Shown here in pieces: positions 20,935 to 30,287 of a stretch of 64,000 nt of DNA (position 1 is the first letter of the stretch; each line of letters starts with the position of its first letter). A program made the position numbers and the translations under genes. This stretch comes from Neoceratodus forsteri (lineage: Eukaryota > Chordata > Ceratodontiformes > Ceratodontidae). The stretch spans positions 661,815,501 to 661,879,500 of the forward strand of contig CM057456.1 in NCBI GenBank assembly GCA_016271365.2, given 5' to 3'. Below the pieces are notes generated by a model. The model saw only the letters and a program-made list of their open reading frames with translations, was not told the origin of the DNA and searched no databases.

Positions 20935-22085
20935 GTGCTATCATCCTCCCTGCCTCCCTCTTTCTCCACAGGGCTATCTGTCCTATGTAACTTGGCAACT
21001 GCTGCCACTTTGCCTACCCATCAAGAGCACCTCTCCTGTCAAATGACCAGACCCGCATGGTACAAAACCATACACTATCTTACACTGCTTCTCTTCTTAG
21101 CAGGGGATGTTGAAACCAACCCGGGTCCTACCCTTCCCAATCCCTCACCCCCACTGACTCTCCCCAAGGGTCTCCGTTTACCACACCTCAACATCTGCGG
21201 CATCCTGAACAAATTACCCGAGTTACAACTTACTGCCCTATCTCTACACCCAGACATCTTCATTATATCCGAGACATGGCTAAAGCCACACCATGCGGAT
21301 TCTGCTGTATCCATTCCTGGCTACTTGCTGATCAGACAGGACCGCATGGGCAAGAAAAAAGGTGTTGGTATTGTCATGTTTATCTCCACCAGGCTTCAGT
21401 TCACCCCAATCCAATCCCTGCACCACATCACAAATAGAATCCTTATTGGTCAAACTTGCACCCACTTACTCCTCCCTATGCGTATGCTAGGGTCTTACTG
21501 TGCCCCTACTACCCCTTGCCCGGCGTCCTAGACCATCTGGCCACTTTAAAGTCTGCTGCCACAGCTGGAGAGCTCCATATCCTTGGTGACTTCAATTTCA
21601 ATTGGCTAGCAAATGACTGCTCTAAGCTACTGACCAAAATAAACACTCTAAACCTCTCCCAACTAATCGTCCAACCCACCCGGCTGAACCCCAAAACACT
21701 TAACCACTCCCTCCTGGACTGGGCCCTCACATCCCACCCACACAGGATAATTAAAGCCAGACTTCTCCCCAACTCCCTAAACGATCACCACACGACATAC
21801 ATGGTCAGAAAAGTGCACAGAACCGCTGCCCCCCCCCCCCAGGACGCTCCTCACGAGACCGTACAGATTCTTATGTCTACCTTCCCTCCTAATCGACCTG
21901 GCCCAAGTAGACTGGTCCTTCATACAGAAAAGGCACCCTCCATTGACTACGCCTTCCAACATGTTCAAGAACAGGTTTCTTGCTGTATGGGACTACCATG
22001 GCCCTCTAAGAGGACAAGAGTAAAGGGCTCTGACCTTCCCTGGGTATCCGCCGATATCATTAGCAAATGCATTCTAGGGACCTAG
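20935..22085 (+). pseudogene. L2-like LINE ORF: 2A-like leader and endonuclease (left copy)
   Basis: The frame from 20935 gives about 50 residues, a hydrophobic segment (YLTLLLFLAG), the 2A-like core, then the endonuclease. LPHLNICGI (about 21180) is the first motif, ISETWL (about 21270) contributes a catalytic Glu, and GDFNFNW (about 21585) is the central motif. LNDHHTTYM (about 21790) stands where SDH is usual. The frame changes between 21531 and 21456, one indel inside the endonuclease. The protein would nick target DNA. A poly-C run (21829-21840), eight bases longer than in the mirror, shifts the frame again. Confidence 0.78.
21103..21129 (+). other. 2A-like ribosome-skipping motif (GDVETNPGP)
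   Basis: The sequence encodes G-D-V-E-T-N-P-G-P, which matches the D-V/I-E-x-N-P-G-P consensus at every fixed position. It lies between a hydrophobic N-terminal segment and the endonuclease of the L2-like LINE. 2A motifs make the ribosome skip one peptide bond before the final Pro and are known from some CR1, L2 and related non-LTR elements. Activity here is inference. The mirror copy has lost one C of the CCC run and is out of frame. Confidence 0.8.
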
Positions 22086-22439
22086 CCTGGAAAAACACAA
22101 GCTAACTAGCTCCAAGAATCACTAAAAGATACAGTACCTTCACAATTCCTGTACCAAATCTACATGACAGGCCAAAAGAACTACTTCACGTCTGCTCTGT
22201 ACTGTAACCTTAACCACCCTACAAACTTCTGAAAACTATCAAATCCCTCCTCTCTCCATCAGTCCAACCACCAACCCCACCCTATCCATCAAGGCAAGAC
22301 CGTCTCAGACCCTGGTGAAGCTGCCTCTGCCTTCAATACCTTCATCACCAGTAGTGCAACATCTCTCCTACCCAGTCTCCGCACACCTTCCCACACCAAG
22401 CTCCACACCAAAATCTCAGAACTCCCTCCCGCCACCACT

Positions 22440-22753
22440 TTCTCCTTCCAACCACAACTTGGCCGAAGTCCTATAAGCTCTGAACACTCTAGACCCCAAC
22501 AAAGGTAAATGTCCCTCTGGCCTGGACGCAAAATTACTCCACTTATCTGCCCCAGCCATAGCCGCCCCATTAGCCGGCCTCCTCAACCTCTCTTTCTCCC
22601 TAGCCAAAATCCAGCGAATGGAAGCAGGTGGTTGTCATCCTCTCAAAGGGTGGTGACCTTCAACGCCAGGTAATTAATGCCCATCTCCTTACTCCCAATA
22701 CTGGCCAAACTTCAGGAACACCTTGCCCTTGCCCAGCTCTCCCAATTTAAAGT
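22440..22753 (+). pseudogene. L2-like LINE RT, N-terminal piece before SINE-3 (left copy)
   Basis: The plus strand encodes ALNTLDPNKGKCPSGLDAKL and LLNLSFSLAKI, the typical start of an L2-type RT (x-D-x-N-K-x-x-G-x-D). It is followed by a decayed block reading toward motif 1. A one-base slip near 22620 separates the two. SINE-3 begins at 22754 and interrupts the domain. The sequence resumes at 23169. Confidence 0.7.
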
Positions 22754-23168
22754 GTCAGTGGCTCAGTAGGTAGCACTCTCGCCTCTGAGGCTGGGAGATC
22801 AGAGGAATGTGGGTTCAGTTCCCACATCTGGCACTTGGGTTAATATCCCAGTACTGACACTGTAGTGCAGCATGAGAGGGGTACCGCACTTCTGAGGTGC
22901 CATCTTTCAGATGAGACATTAAACCGAGGTCCCATCTGCCTGGATTGGTGGTAGTTCAGGCAGATGTTAAAGATCCCATGGCACTTATTGAAAAGAGTAG
23001 GGGAATTTCCCCGGTGTCCCGGCCAAATCTCCCTCATTCACTAAAAATACCACCAACAGCTTAATCTGGTTCAAGGTCAGTTGGCATTCATCTGTATCCC
23101 CCTCCCCCAGGTCGTGCCTGAAAATAGGCAGGATTTGTCTAGTGCACTTACCCGGTCAACAAAAATTA
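22754..23168 (+). mobile_element. SINE-3, full-length tRNA-headed SINE inside the L2 RT (left copy)
   Basis: About 415 bp. The A box TGGCTCAGTAGG (22759-22770) fits the tRNA consensus. The B-box-like GGTTCAGTTCC (22812-22822) follows at tRNA spacing. The body reads TTGGGTTAATATCCCA, GATGAGACATTAAACC, TTAAAGATCCCATGGC, AAGAGTAGGGGAATTTCC, then a tail ending CCGGTCAACAAAAATT with A-rich sequence. It splits the LINE RT. It is the most complete of the three SINE copies per arm and defines the family. A weak AT-rich target duplication is possible but unclear. Confidence 0.85.
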
Positions 23169-24388
23169 AAAAAATTCCTTGACTCAACCTCCTTCTTCAT
23201 CCCTTATCAGTCGGGTCTCCACAAATCTCACTCCACCATCACCGCCCTCTTAAGACTGACTGATGACATCATCACAGGCATGGACAAGGGGCATATCTCC
23301 TCAGCGATTTTCATAGACCTGGCCAAGGCCTTCGATACCATCTCTCACCCCATGCTACTAGCCAAACTTAATGGTGCAGGCCTCTCCAGCCTTGCCACCA
23401 ACTGGTTTCAGGCCTACCTCATAGGCAGGCGCCAGTCGGTGAAATTGGCTCCTAAATTTCTCCCCAGTCACCAGGGGTCCCAAGAACTCAATCCTGGGCC
23501 CGTTACTACTTTCAATATTTCTAAATGATCTCCCGTTGGTCTGTACACACTCAACCATACAAATGTATGTGGATGACACCGTGCTATCGCCTCTGAAGCC
23601 TCCACTGGAGTCACGACAAATGCTCTAAAGCAGGACTGCAATGCTGTACAGCAATGGTTCAGGTCCAACCAACTATTCCTAAATGTAAAAAAAAAGTCTC
23701 CCTAACCTTCGGTATGCAGCCTCGTCTTTCCCACCTAGCTGCTTGCCCCACCTTCCTTACCCTGGATGGTTCCCCCCTGGAGACTTGCACCTCAATCAGA
23801 TACCTAGGTGTCTGGCTTGACCAACACCTAGATTTCTCCACATACATTGAATCATTACACAAAAAGCTACCTAAACTGGGTGCTCTATATCCCAACAAAG
23901 GGTGAATGCCCACTCCGGTCCGGAGGGAAATTGTTAAAAAAATTATTCTCCCAATACTTGACTATGGCGCCACTCCCTCATCCAACCTGACCAGCCTAGA
24001 TACACTCTTTCACTCCTTCTGTCACTTCATCCTGGACAGCCCGCCACTGTGACCTATACAGCTCCCTACTCTTACATTCACTCACGTCCCACAGACTGAT
24101 CCACTGCTCCAGAATCTTAGCTAAATTCTGGTCAAAGTCCCTCCCCCATCTCAGTTCCGCCTTATTGGCTCAGAATTCCCCAGCCTACTCACTCAGAAGC
24201 AATGCCTCCAGGCTTCTCCAAGTCCCATTCATGCATACCTCCAAGGCCCAAACAGCTTTCAAATATCGCTTGCCCAAACTATGGAATGACCCAACTGCAG
24301 ACATCAGGCTTTCCATAAACACTAGACACCTAAACCCACTCCTCCAAGCACACCTCACCGACACATGCACCTGCTACCAGCAGCTATG
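23169..24388 (+). pseudogene. L2-like LINE RT core and C-terminal region (left copy)
   Basis: FIPYQSGLHKSHSTITALL (about 23200), AIFIDLAKAFDTI (motif A, about 23320), a decayed motif B region near 23480, the catalytic YVDD (23566-23577), SIRYLGVWLDQHLDFSTYI (about 23800) and the C-terminal segment FKYRLPKLWNDPTADIRLS (about 24260) ending CTCYQQL at a stop near 24389. Motif order and spacing fit L2-type LINEs. Small indels break the frame before YVDD and after 23905. The last 224 bp are identical in both arms. Confidence 0.82.
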
Positions 24389-24543
24389 AGTTCTAAGCCC
24401 CATGCTTCCTCTGTTTGCATCATCTGTCAGCCCCAATATTGTCATCTGCTGTGCCATAGGGCCAAAATGGCCACCCAAGAATTGTAGTTTTACTTCTCTG
24501 TATTCCTAACTCGTGCTATCTTACATGCTTAGTGTATTTCAAG

Positions 24544-24734
24544 ATCTTACTTCGAGACACAGCTCTTGCAGCAGGTTACACCATTAGGACTGAAGCCGGC
24601 AGGCGTCAGGACCCCACAGAAAAATTCTAGCTAGCCATCTTCAGCGGGGACTGCCCCCGACATCGGTCCCGCCCCTGTCAGGCATGGTACAAAAGGGGGG
24701 CGGTCCCGCCAGAATCCCCAGTTCTTTCCCGCCG
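24544..24734 (+). repeat. DIRS-A left inverted terminal repeat (left copy)
   Basis: Starts ATCTTACTTCGAGACACAGC, then CTTGCAGCAGGTTACACC, AAATTCTAGCTAGCC, a GC-rich block that can pair with itself (GCGGGGACTGCCCCCG), a TATA-like GTACAAAAGG (about 24687) and CCAGTTCTTTCCCGCCG. The reversed right terminus at 30068-30287 shares the same motifs. It probably carries the promoter. Confidence 0.85.
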
Positions 24735-24743
24735 TCGACTTGC

Positions 24744-26990
24744 ATGTCTCGACCCTTCAGTTCGTTTTCTCATGATGCGTGGTTAGAGTATTTTCCTATG
24801 GGAAGTCGTTCTCGGTTTTCAGCCTTCTCTGATGTCCTCCTGACCTCCAGTCACTCCTCGAAGTGCGCCTGTGGGAAGCAGATCCATTCAAAGATCCGCA
24901 CTCGGCCTGTGTCCTGCACCTAGGCCCGGACCACGACACCCTGTCCTGCTCCTTTTGCCAGGGCTTCAACAGCAGAACCCGGATCCGTCGTCAGAAGGTC
25001 CTCCAGGCCTTTCTCTTAGAAGAACAACTCAAGACCATGGCTTCCAAGGGGGATTCTTCACAGAAGGCCCGTAAGCATGCTGAGAGGCATAAGAAAGCTC
25101 CTTCCAGATCCCCATCTAGGGCCTCCAATTCGCACAGCTCCGGCTCCAGGTCCGACCGCTCTCCTTCCCAGGCCAGCTCTCAGCCTCCCCCCGCTGCGGT
25201 GAGCAAATCTTCCTCTTCTCAGGCTAAGACTCCCAGGCCTTCCTCGTCCTCCAAGGCCCTGGCTAAGTCGGGGGACCGCCGCCATCACCACAAGTCGGGT
25301 TCCCGCCATTCCGAACCCAAAGTCAGGTCTGCCTCCCTGCCTCCTCCTCCTCTTCACAGGAAGACCAAGGAGCTCACCTCGCTTAAGAGGCCTCTGGACC
25401 CGACGCCAGCTCGTCCGATGTCGGCCTCTCGCCACAGGTCCCCAGAGCAGACGACCGTCAGGAGACCGTCGCCGGTCAGGCCTACTCATCACCGGACGCT
25501 GGTAGGGGGACCAGTGTCCGCTCCCATTGAAAAGAGGACCCCGACGCCTCAGACCGACGTCAGTCAGGAGACCATCAGCGAGGAGGAGTTAATTCAGCCT
25601 GAAGACCAGACAGGCGACCCCGGTCCTGTTGAGACTCCCAGAGCACCATCGCCTCAACCCAAGCCCCCTGTGCAGCCGATGCCAGGACCCGACGACCGTC
25701 CTCCGACGCCCGGGCCATCGTCGGGCCTTTCTTTTTCAGAGGTGAAGGAGCTTTTCTCTTATTGGTGGGAGACCGTCAAAAAGGACATGGTCCCCACTCC
25801 AGCTCCGCTTCCTCCTCCTCCTCCTCCTACACCGGTTGCTCCTCCGGTTCCTGCGCACCCTTCTCCATCTGGGTCTACAGGCCGGTTACCTCCTCCCCGG
25901 GTGTCCAGGACCCCTCCAAGGGAGAGACTAGACAAGAGGAGACCTCCGTCCAGATCCTCTTCTAGTTCACCAAGTCCCAAGTGATCCAGAAGACGCCGCT
26001 GGTCGCCTTCGACGGAGGACACGGGATCGGAATTTTCATCATCCAGATCTCCATCTCCACTCTCCATCCCTTCTCCAGACCCACGTGAGCTGCCGAAGTC
26101 TCCTCCGGATGACTCTTCGTTCTTGGATATTATGAGACACAGCCAAGAGAACATGGGATGGGATGCGGAAGAGTTAGACCCCGAAAGGCTTCATCTTGCG
26201 AAGTATCTTCGGCAGAAGTACCCCAAGCCTGTGGTGGTACCACCCTTGGAAGACACTTTCGTGGACATCACCAAGGCAGCGTGAAAGCGTCCACATTCGC
26301 GCCTGGTGATGCCAAAGAAAGCCGACTGCTTGTACAGGGCTCCAAGAGATGACCAGTACTTATCTCAGCATCCTCAGGCCAATTCTCTGGTCATCACAGC
26401 CTCTCATGACCGGTCCCAGAGACGCCAAACATCAGAGCACCCTGCCAATGGACCCAGAGTCCAAGCAGTTGGATTCCATGGGTGGCGCATGTAATTCTTC
26501 GCTATTAGCCATCAGATCCCTGAATTATTTGACCCACATGGTGCAGTTCCAAAATGCCCTGTGGGAACAGGGTCTGGATGTGGCTGAGAAATTGCCGGAA
26601 GGTAAGCAGAAGAAGGAGATGTTGCAGCTCCTCCGTACGGGTTCGGACGTGGGAACTCAAATGCTACGAGCTGCGTACGACTCTGCGGACTCCTCGGCCC
26701 AAGCAGCAGCTTCAGATGTATGCCTCTGGAGACACTCTTGCCTCCGTGTCTCCGGTTTTACCCCGGACGTCCAGAAAAACATCATGGATGCCCCATTCGA
26801 GGGAGAAGTTTTGTTTCGTAAACCCTCTGAGAAGATAATTACCAAACTCCAAGAGACCGGGAAGGTGGTACGGTCGGTTCAGGCCATGTACCTACCCAAG
26901 CTTAGATTCCTTCGTAGGAACCAAAGCCGATTTAGTGGGCAGACCTTGAGACAACAGTCCTGCCCATTCCACAGCAGAGGGCTCGGGTTC
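24744..26990 (+). pseudogene. DIRS-A Gag-like ORF1 (left copy)
   Basis: The start ATG is at 24744, in frame with a Cys cluster (SSKCACGK). An indel near 24880 moves the frame to 24863-25984. That frame carries HLGPDHDTLSCSFCQGFNSR (His replaces the usual second Cys, in both arms), an RS-rich tract (APSRSPSRASNS to SGSRSDRSPSQ), a long Pro/Ser-rich middle with a polyproline run, and VKELFSYWWETVKKDMV. After a stop at 25982 the text continues (FLDIMRHSQENMGWDAEELD; LPKSPPDD) and ends in the conserved C-terminal domain with DAPFEGEVLFRKPSEKI (about 26790). It would be the particle-forming protein. The RS tract resembles SR splicing factors. Confidence 0.8.
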
Positions 26991-26999
26991 ATGCAGAGC

Positions 27000-27840
27000 C
27001 CAGGAAAACAACTCACGGTGCAGCCAGCATGCTTCAGCGGACCAGCCAGCGGGACCCTCAGCCGCCACAGCCTGACTCCTTCCTGGCCCCCGCCCCTCAG
27101 GATCAACGGGACGTCATGGTTGGGGGGTCGCATTGCGAATTTCCTGCCAGGATGGCAGACTATAACCACAGACAGGTGGGTTCTACAGTTGGTTGCAAGA
27201 GGCCACTTTACAGAATTCGCGGAAAAGCCACCCTCGAGGCCTCCGCTGCTCTCCCGGTACCCGGGTCAGCACAAGTCATTGATCAGACAAGAAGTGCGAG
27301 CGCTCCTGCAAAAGGGAGCGATAGAGTACGTCCCAGAGAACCAGAGAGGATACGAATACTATTCCCACTTCTTCCTGGTTCCAAAGAAAACAGGGGACCT
27401 CCGTTTGATTCTGGACCTCAGTGACCTCAATTGGTTGGTCGCCTACAAAAGATTCTGCATGGTAACCCTCCCGGGCCTTATTCCCATGCTGAAGCAGGAC
27501 GCCTTTATAGCGTCTCTAGATATGCAGGATGCATACCTGCACATCCCCATAACTCCGGAGCACAAGAGGTTCCTGCGCTTCAAGTTTCTGAGCCATCACT
27601 TTCAGTTCCAAGCTCTTCCGTTCGGGCTGTCACCCCCAGGGTCTTTACCAAATGCATGGCAGTCGTGGCAGCGTCTCTGAGGAGACAGGGCCATTATGTG
27701 TTCCCGTACCTGGATGATTGGCTTCTTATGGCCACCTCCAGAGAGGCGTGGTTATGGGCAATTCAGAGCACCCAGGACCTTTTTCGTTCTCTGGGGATCC
27801 TAATCAACCACGAGAAGTCCCTCCTGGTACCGTCGTAGAA
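27000..27840 (+). pseudogene. DIRS-A reverse transcriptase (left copy)
   Basis: The frame that starts within Gag at about 26349 runs on to 27680 and includes the RT N-terminal region (GGRIANFLPGWQTIT, near 27125), YYSHFFLVPKKTGDLRLILD (about 27360-27415) and SLDMQDAYLHIPIT (motif A, about 27510). A one-base slip near 27640 moves VFTKCMAV and the catalytic FPYLDDWLL (YLDD at 27707-27718) into the next frame. All polymerase motifs are recognisable. The single frame joining Gag and RT may be a product of indels rather than a real fusion. Confidence 0.83.
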
Positions 27841-27849
27841 ACTGCAGTT

Positions 27850-28962
27850 CATTGGCGCAGTACTGGACACCATTCAGGGAAGAGCATTTCTTCCAGGCGA
27901 TGAAGCGGAGCATCAGATCCCTCATCAAGGGACTTTCGATGAACAAGACCGCCCCAGCCAGGTCGGTCCTTCGCTTGCTCGGACACATGGCTGCGGCCAT
28001 TCCTACTGTCCCTTTCGCAAGGCTCCACATGCAGGTAACTCAGTGGATGCTCAAGATGCAATGGGATCAAAGGCAAGACCACATGCAGCATCCGGTCAGA
28101 ATCACGAGCACCGCGATTCGAGACTGGCAGTGGTGGCTAGACCCAGGGACGTTCTCTGTGGGCGTTCCGTTTATAGCACCATCCCCGGAGGTAATCCTCA
28201 CCACAGACGCCTCAGGTCTAGGGTGGGGAGCACACCTGGACGGGGTGAAGTCCCAGGGCACGTGGACCCCTTTGGAGGCCCACCTCCATATCAATGTCTT
28301 AGAGATGAGGGCGGTCCTTTATGCCCTGCAGGCATTTCAGTCAGAGATCCTGTTGAGCACTCTCCTGCTTCAGACAGACAACACGGTGATGTATTACCTC
28401 AACAAACAAGGAGGCACACTCTTACCCCCTTTGCAGGAGGCCATGAGGTGTGGGATTGAGTAATCTGACCGTGGCCGAACCTGATCACAGTACATGTTCG
28501 GGGTGGACAACTAATTGCAGATGGCCTCAGTGGCTCCCAGGCCAGAGTCCACAGTGGGAACTTCTTCAGGAGAGTAGCAGAGGATCGGTTTCTTGATGGG
28601 GAACTCCAGAATTGGACTTATTACTTCCCCATCCAAACCCAAAACTGCCCAATTTTTGCTCGCTAGATCAGGGCCTGGTGTTTTCTGGCTGAGACCGATA
28701 TCCCTCTCCTGGGTGGGCAGATTCCTCTCTGCTTTCCCTCCTTCCCGTTGATCAGAGTTCTTCTCAAACTGCGGGGAGCATGCATCAATGATCCTGGTGG
28801 CCTTTTGGCCCAGGCAGATCTGGTTCCTTTGCTAATTCAGCTATCTAGGGATCCTCCGCTCCTGTTGCCATTCAGCTCCCCTCTTGTCTCAGGAGAAGGG
28901 TTCACTGGTCCACCGGACTTACGCTCACTGAACCTGCATGCATGGCTCCTAGAACCATAGCC
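27850..28962 (+). pseudogene. DIRS-A RNase H and methyltransferase-like region (left copy)
   Basis: The frame 27852-28463 carries a helical connection and the RNase H core: TTDASGLGWGAHL (first Asp, about 28200), NVLEMRAVLYAL (catalytic Glu, about 28300) and TDNTVMYYLNKQGG (second Asp, about 28375). A frame slip near 28440 precedes the final ADGLSGSQARVH segment. The downstream frame to about 28960 shows LLPHPNPKLPNFCSLD-like and AFPP..LIQRVLLKLR-like blocks, the Dam-like methyltransferase region of DIRS polyproteins. All RNase H residues appear present. The methyltransferase part is too decayed to judge. Confidence 0.76.
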
Positions 28963-28964
28963 AT

Positions 28965-29940
28965 CCTGTGTCACGAAGGGTCTGCAGGAGGTGCGAGGAT
29001 ATTCTCACGCAGCCAAGCCCGGCAACACATCGACGTCGCCATGAAATGGTGCCGTTTTAGTTATAATGCATGGCCAGCAGCCTACCCCTTTAGGTTGTCC
29101 GGTGAAAAGCGGTGTTAGAGTACCAACTTTCCTTTTCCGTTCGGGACCAGCCTACTCCTCTATTAAGGTACACCTCTGTGCCATTTCAGCCTTTCACCTC
29201 CCGGTAGGACAGCGCACAGTGGCGCAATTAGATGCCTGTCGGGAATTTTTGAGAGGGGTGTTACACCTTAGACCGCCCATTAAGGACCTGGTGCCTCCAT
29301 GGGACTTGCTCTTTGTCCTAGAACAACTAACGCTTCCCCCCTTTGAACCTGCCACGGATTGCGAGCTGCGTTTTCTCTCGTGGAAAACGTTGTTTTTGGT
29401 TGCTGTTACGTTAGCTAGAAGAGTTTCTGAGCTTCAGGCTCTCATGTGCAAGAAGCCTTATTTAATTTTCCACCAGGACAGAGTTTCCCTGAGGACGAAT
29501 CCAAAATTCTTGCCTAAGGTGGTTTCCTCACTCACTCTCAATCAGGGTATTGACCTACCGGTCTACTTCCTAATTACTCTAACAGAGAGGCATTGCTTCA
29601 CACCTGGATGTTCACACTAACTAAGGTACTACCTGAGCAGAACTAAGCAGCTTTGCACTTTGGGCAGCTTTTCGGTCTCCTTTACATGAAAGGATGAAAG
29701 GCCAACCAGTGTCAAACAGTCCCTGTCTCGCTGGCTTGTCCAGTGCATCTCATACTGTTATGATATCAAGCGAAGCCCCTCCTGGAGCAGTTCGGGTCAT
29801 TCCACTTGAGGTGTGGCCACCTCCTTTGCAGCTCTTTGAAGCGTCTCCACCTCTGCCATTTGTCGGCTGCCACAGGAGTTCTGTTCACACCTTTATCAGG
29901 CATTATAGCCTGGTTATCACTTCGCAGTAAAGCAGGCTTG
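28965..29940 (+). pseudogene. DIRS-A tyrosine recombinase (left copy), catalytic Arg replaced by a stop
   Basis: The N-terminal domain begins after 28970 in a decayed frame. The readable part (29066-29620) includes IKVHLCAISAFHLP, LRPPIKDLVPPWDL, FLSWKTLFLVAVTLARRVSE with the first catalytic Arg pair, and NPKFLPKVVSSLTLNQG. After a slip the region with LSRWLVQCISYCYD-like sequence leads to HST followed by TGA at 29807-29809, where the family has Arg (H-x-x-R). The terminal HTFIRHYSL with the nucleophile Tyr is still present (about 29890). The same TGA occurs in the mirror copy, so this is an old CGA-to-TGA type mutation, not a read error. Confidence 0.82.
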
Positions 29941-30014
29941 ACCTGGTGGTGCTGCAAGTCTCCTGTCCTCTTTCTAATTTCCTCCTCCAAGCGTGTCTAC
30001 AAGCTGTGCCAGAG

Positions 30015-30105
30015 AATCAGTCCTAATGGTGTAACCTGCTGCAAGAGCTGTGTCACCGAGTAAGATAGTACAGTTACGTAAGAACTTACCGTAACAGTAG
30101 ATCTT
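30015..30105 (+). repeat. DIRS-A internal complementary region (left copy)
   Basis: First half: TCAGTCCTAATGGTGTAACC to GAGTAAGAT, the complement of the left terminus at 24544-24592. Second half: GTACAGTTACGTAAGAAC to GATCTTC, equal to the right terminus read on the other strand. The junction of the two complements mirrors the end-to-end joint of a DIRS circle. Within the second half the sequence leaves the expected path and enters the reversed right terminal repeat. Confidence 0.8.
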
Positions 30106-30287
30106 CAAGAACAGCTCTTGCAACGAAGTCCAATAGAACTAAAGCCCGCAGGCGTCAGGACCCCACAGAAAAATTCTAGCTAGCTTTTTTCAGCGGGGAC
30201 TGCCCCCGACGTCGGTCCCGCCTCCGACGTTAGGCGTGGTACATAAGAGGGCGGTCCCGCCAGATTCCCCAGTTCTCCCGCCGGAGA
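30068..30287 (-). repeat. DIRS-A right inverted terminal repeat, reversed at the palindrome axis
   Basis: Plus strand: GTACAGTTACGTAAGAACTT, CAGTAGATCTTCAAGAAC, GCTCTTGCAACG, AAATTCTAGCTAGCTT, GCGGGGACTGCCCCCG, TACATAAGAGGG and CCAGTTCTCCCGCCGG. This is the same order as the DIRS-A left repeat, so relative to the left-arm element it is inverted, while relative to the right-arm element (minus) it is in its proper place. It therefore belongs to the right copy of DIRS-A. The CAACGAAGTCCAATAGAACT part departs from the left repeat. Confidence 0.78.

Larger units (their letters stand above)
20334..24543 (+). mobile_element. L2-like LINE with 2A motif (left copy)
   Basis: Plus-strand non-LTR element: GC-rich 5' region with tandem repeats (20380-20550), an N-terminal segment with a hydrophobic stretch and 2A-like motif, an endonuclease (about 21170-21900), and a reverse transcriptase (22440-24000) interrupted by SINE-3. 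A C-terminal tail ends near 24388 and a short 3' UTR runs to the DIRS-A insertion at 24544. RT motifs (IDLAKAFDTI, QGSILGP in the mirror, YVDD) place it in the L2/CR1 group rather than L1. Frameshifts, partly homopolymer-related, break the frame. Confidence 0.82.
1..29965 (+). repeat. Left arm of a ~60-kb inverted repeat (palindrome)
   Basis: This arm is matched base by base by the reverse complement of 30441-60390. Anchor pairs include base 1 with about 60390, 1224 with 59151, 4231 with 56139, 20024 with 40340 and 24165 with 36196. The pairing sum drifts only between about 60361 and 60410, so net length differences are tens of bases over 30 kb. Some stretches of over 220 bp encode identical peptides in both arms (for example 24165-24389 and 35972-36196). 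Differences are mainly 1-2 base indels. The outer end is not reached, because base 1 is still paired. Seen directly. Whether the structure exists in the genome is not decided by sequence. Confidence 0.96.
24544..30105 (+). mobile_element. DIRS-A retrotransposon (left copy, ends at the axis)
   Basis: Plus-strand DIRS element inserted just after the L2-like LINE: left terminal repeat (24544-24734), Gag-like ORF, RT, RNase H with methyltransferase-like region, recombinase, and internal complementary region starting at 30015. The right terminal repeat does not follow in the normal orientation. Instead the sequence switches strand within the internal region and presents the terminus reversed (30068-30287), then the mirror copy of the element. 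RT and RNase H catalytic residues remain; the recombinase is interrupted by a stop at a catalytic position. Confidence 0.88.

Noticed and set aside
21061..21129. A viral 2A sequence indicating an integrated picorna-like virus
   Set aside because: The flanking frame encodes an L2-type endonuclease and RT. 2A-like motifs are known in such LINEs, and no capsid or helicase sequence is nearby.
22754..22830. A functional tRNA gene
   Set aside because: A and B boxes are present, but the head continues into a repeated SINE body, recurs at 1847, and lacks a clear cloverleaf with an acceptor stem and terminator.
24863..25984. A 373-codon Pro/Ser/Arg-rich frame as a host SR protein
   Set aside because: It lies directly after a DIRS terminal repeat and continues into the conserved DIRS Gag C-terminal domain. 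The Cys/His cluster matches the Gag frames of DIRS-B and DIRS-C.
26349..27680. A natural Gag-RT fusion protein in DIRS-A
   Set aside because: The frame joins the end of Gag and the start of RT only through local indels. The mirror copy does not keep the same frame, and DIRS-C separates them.
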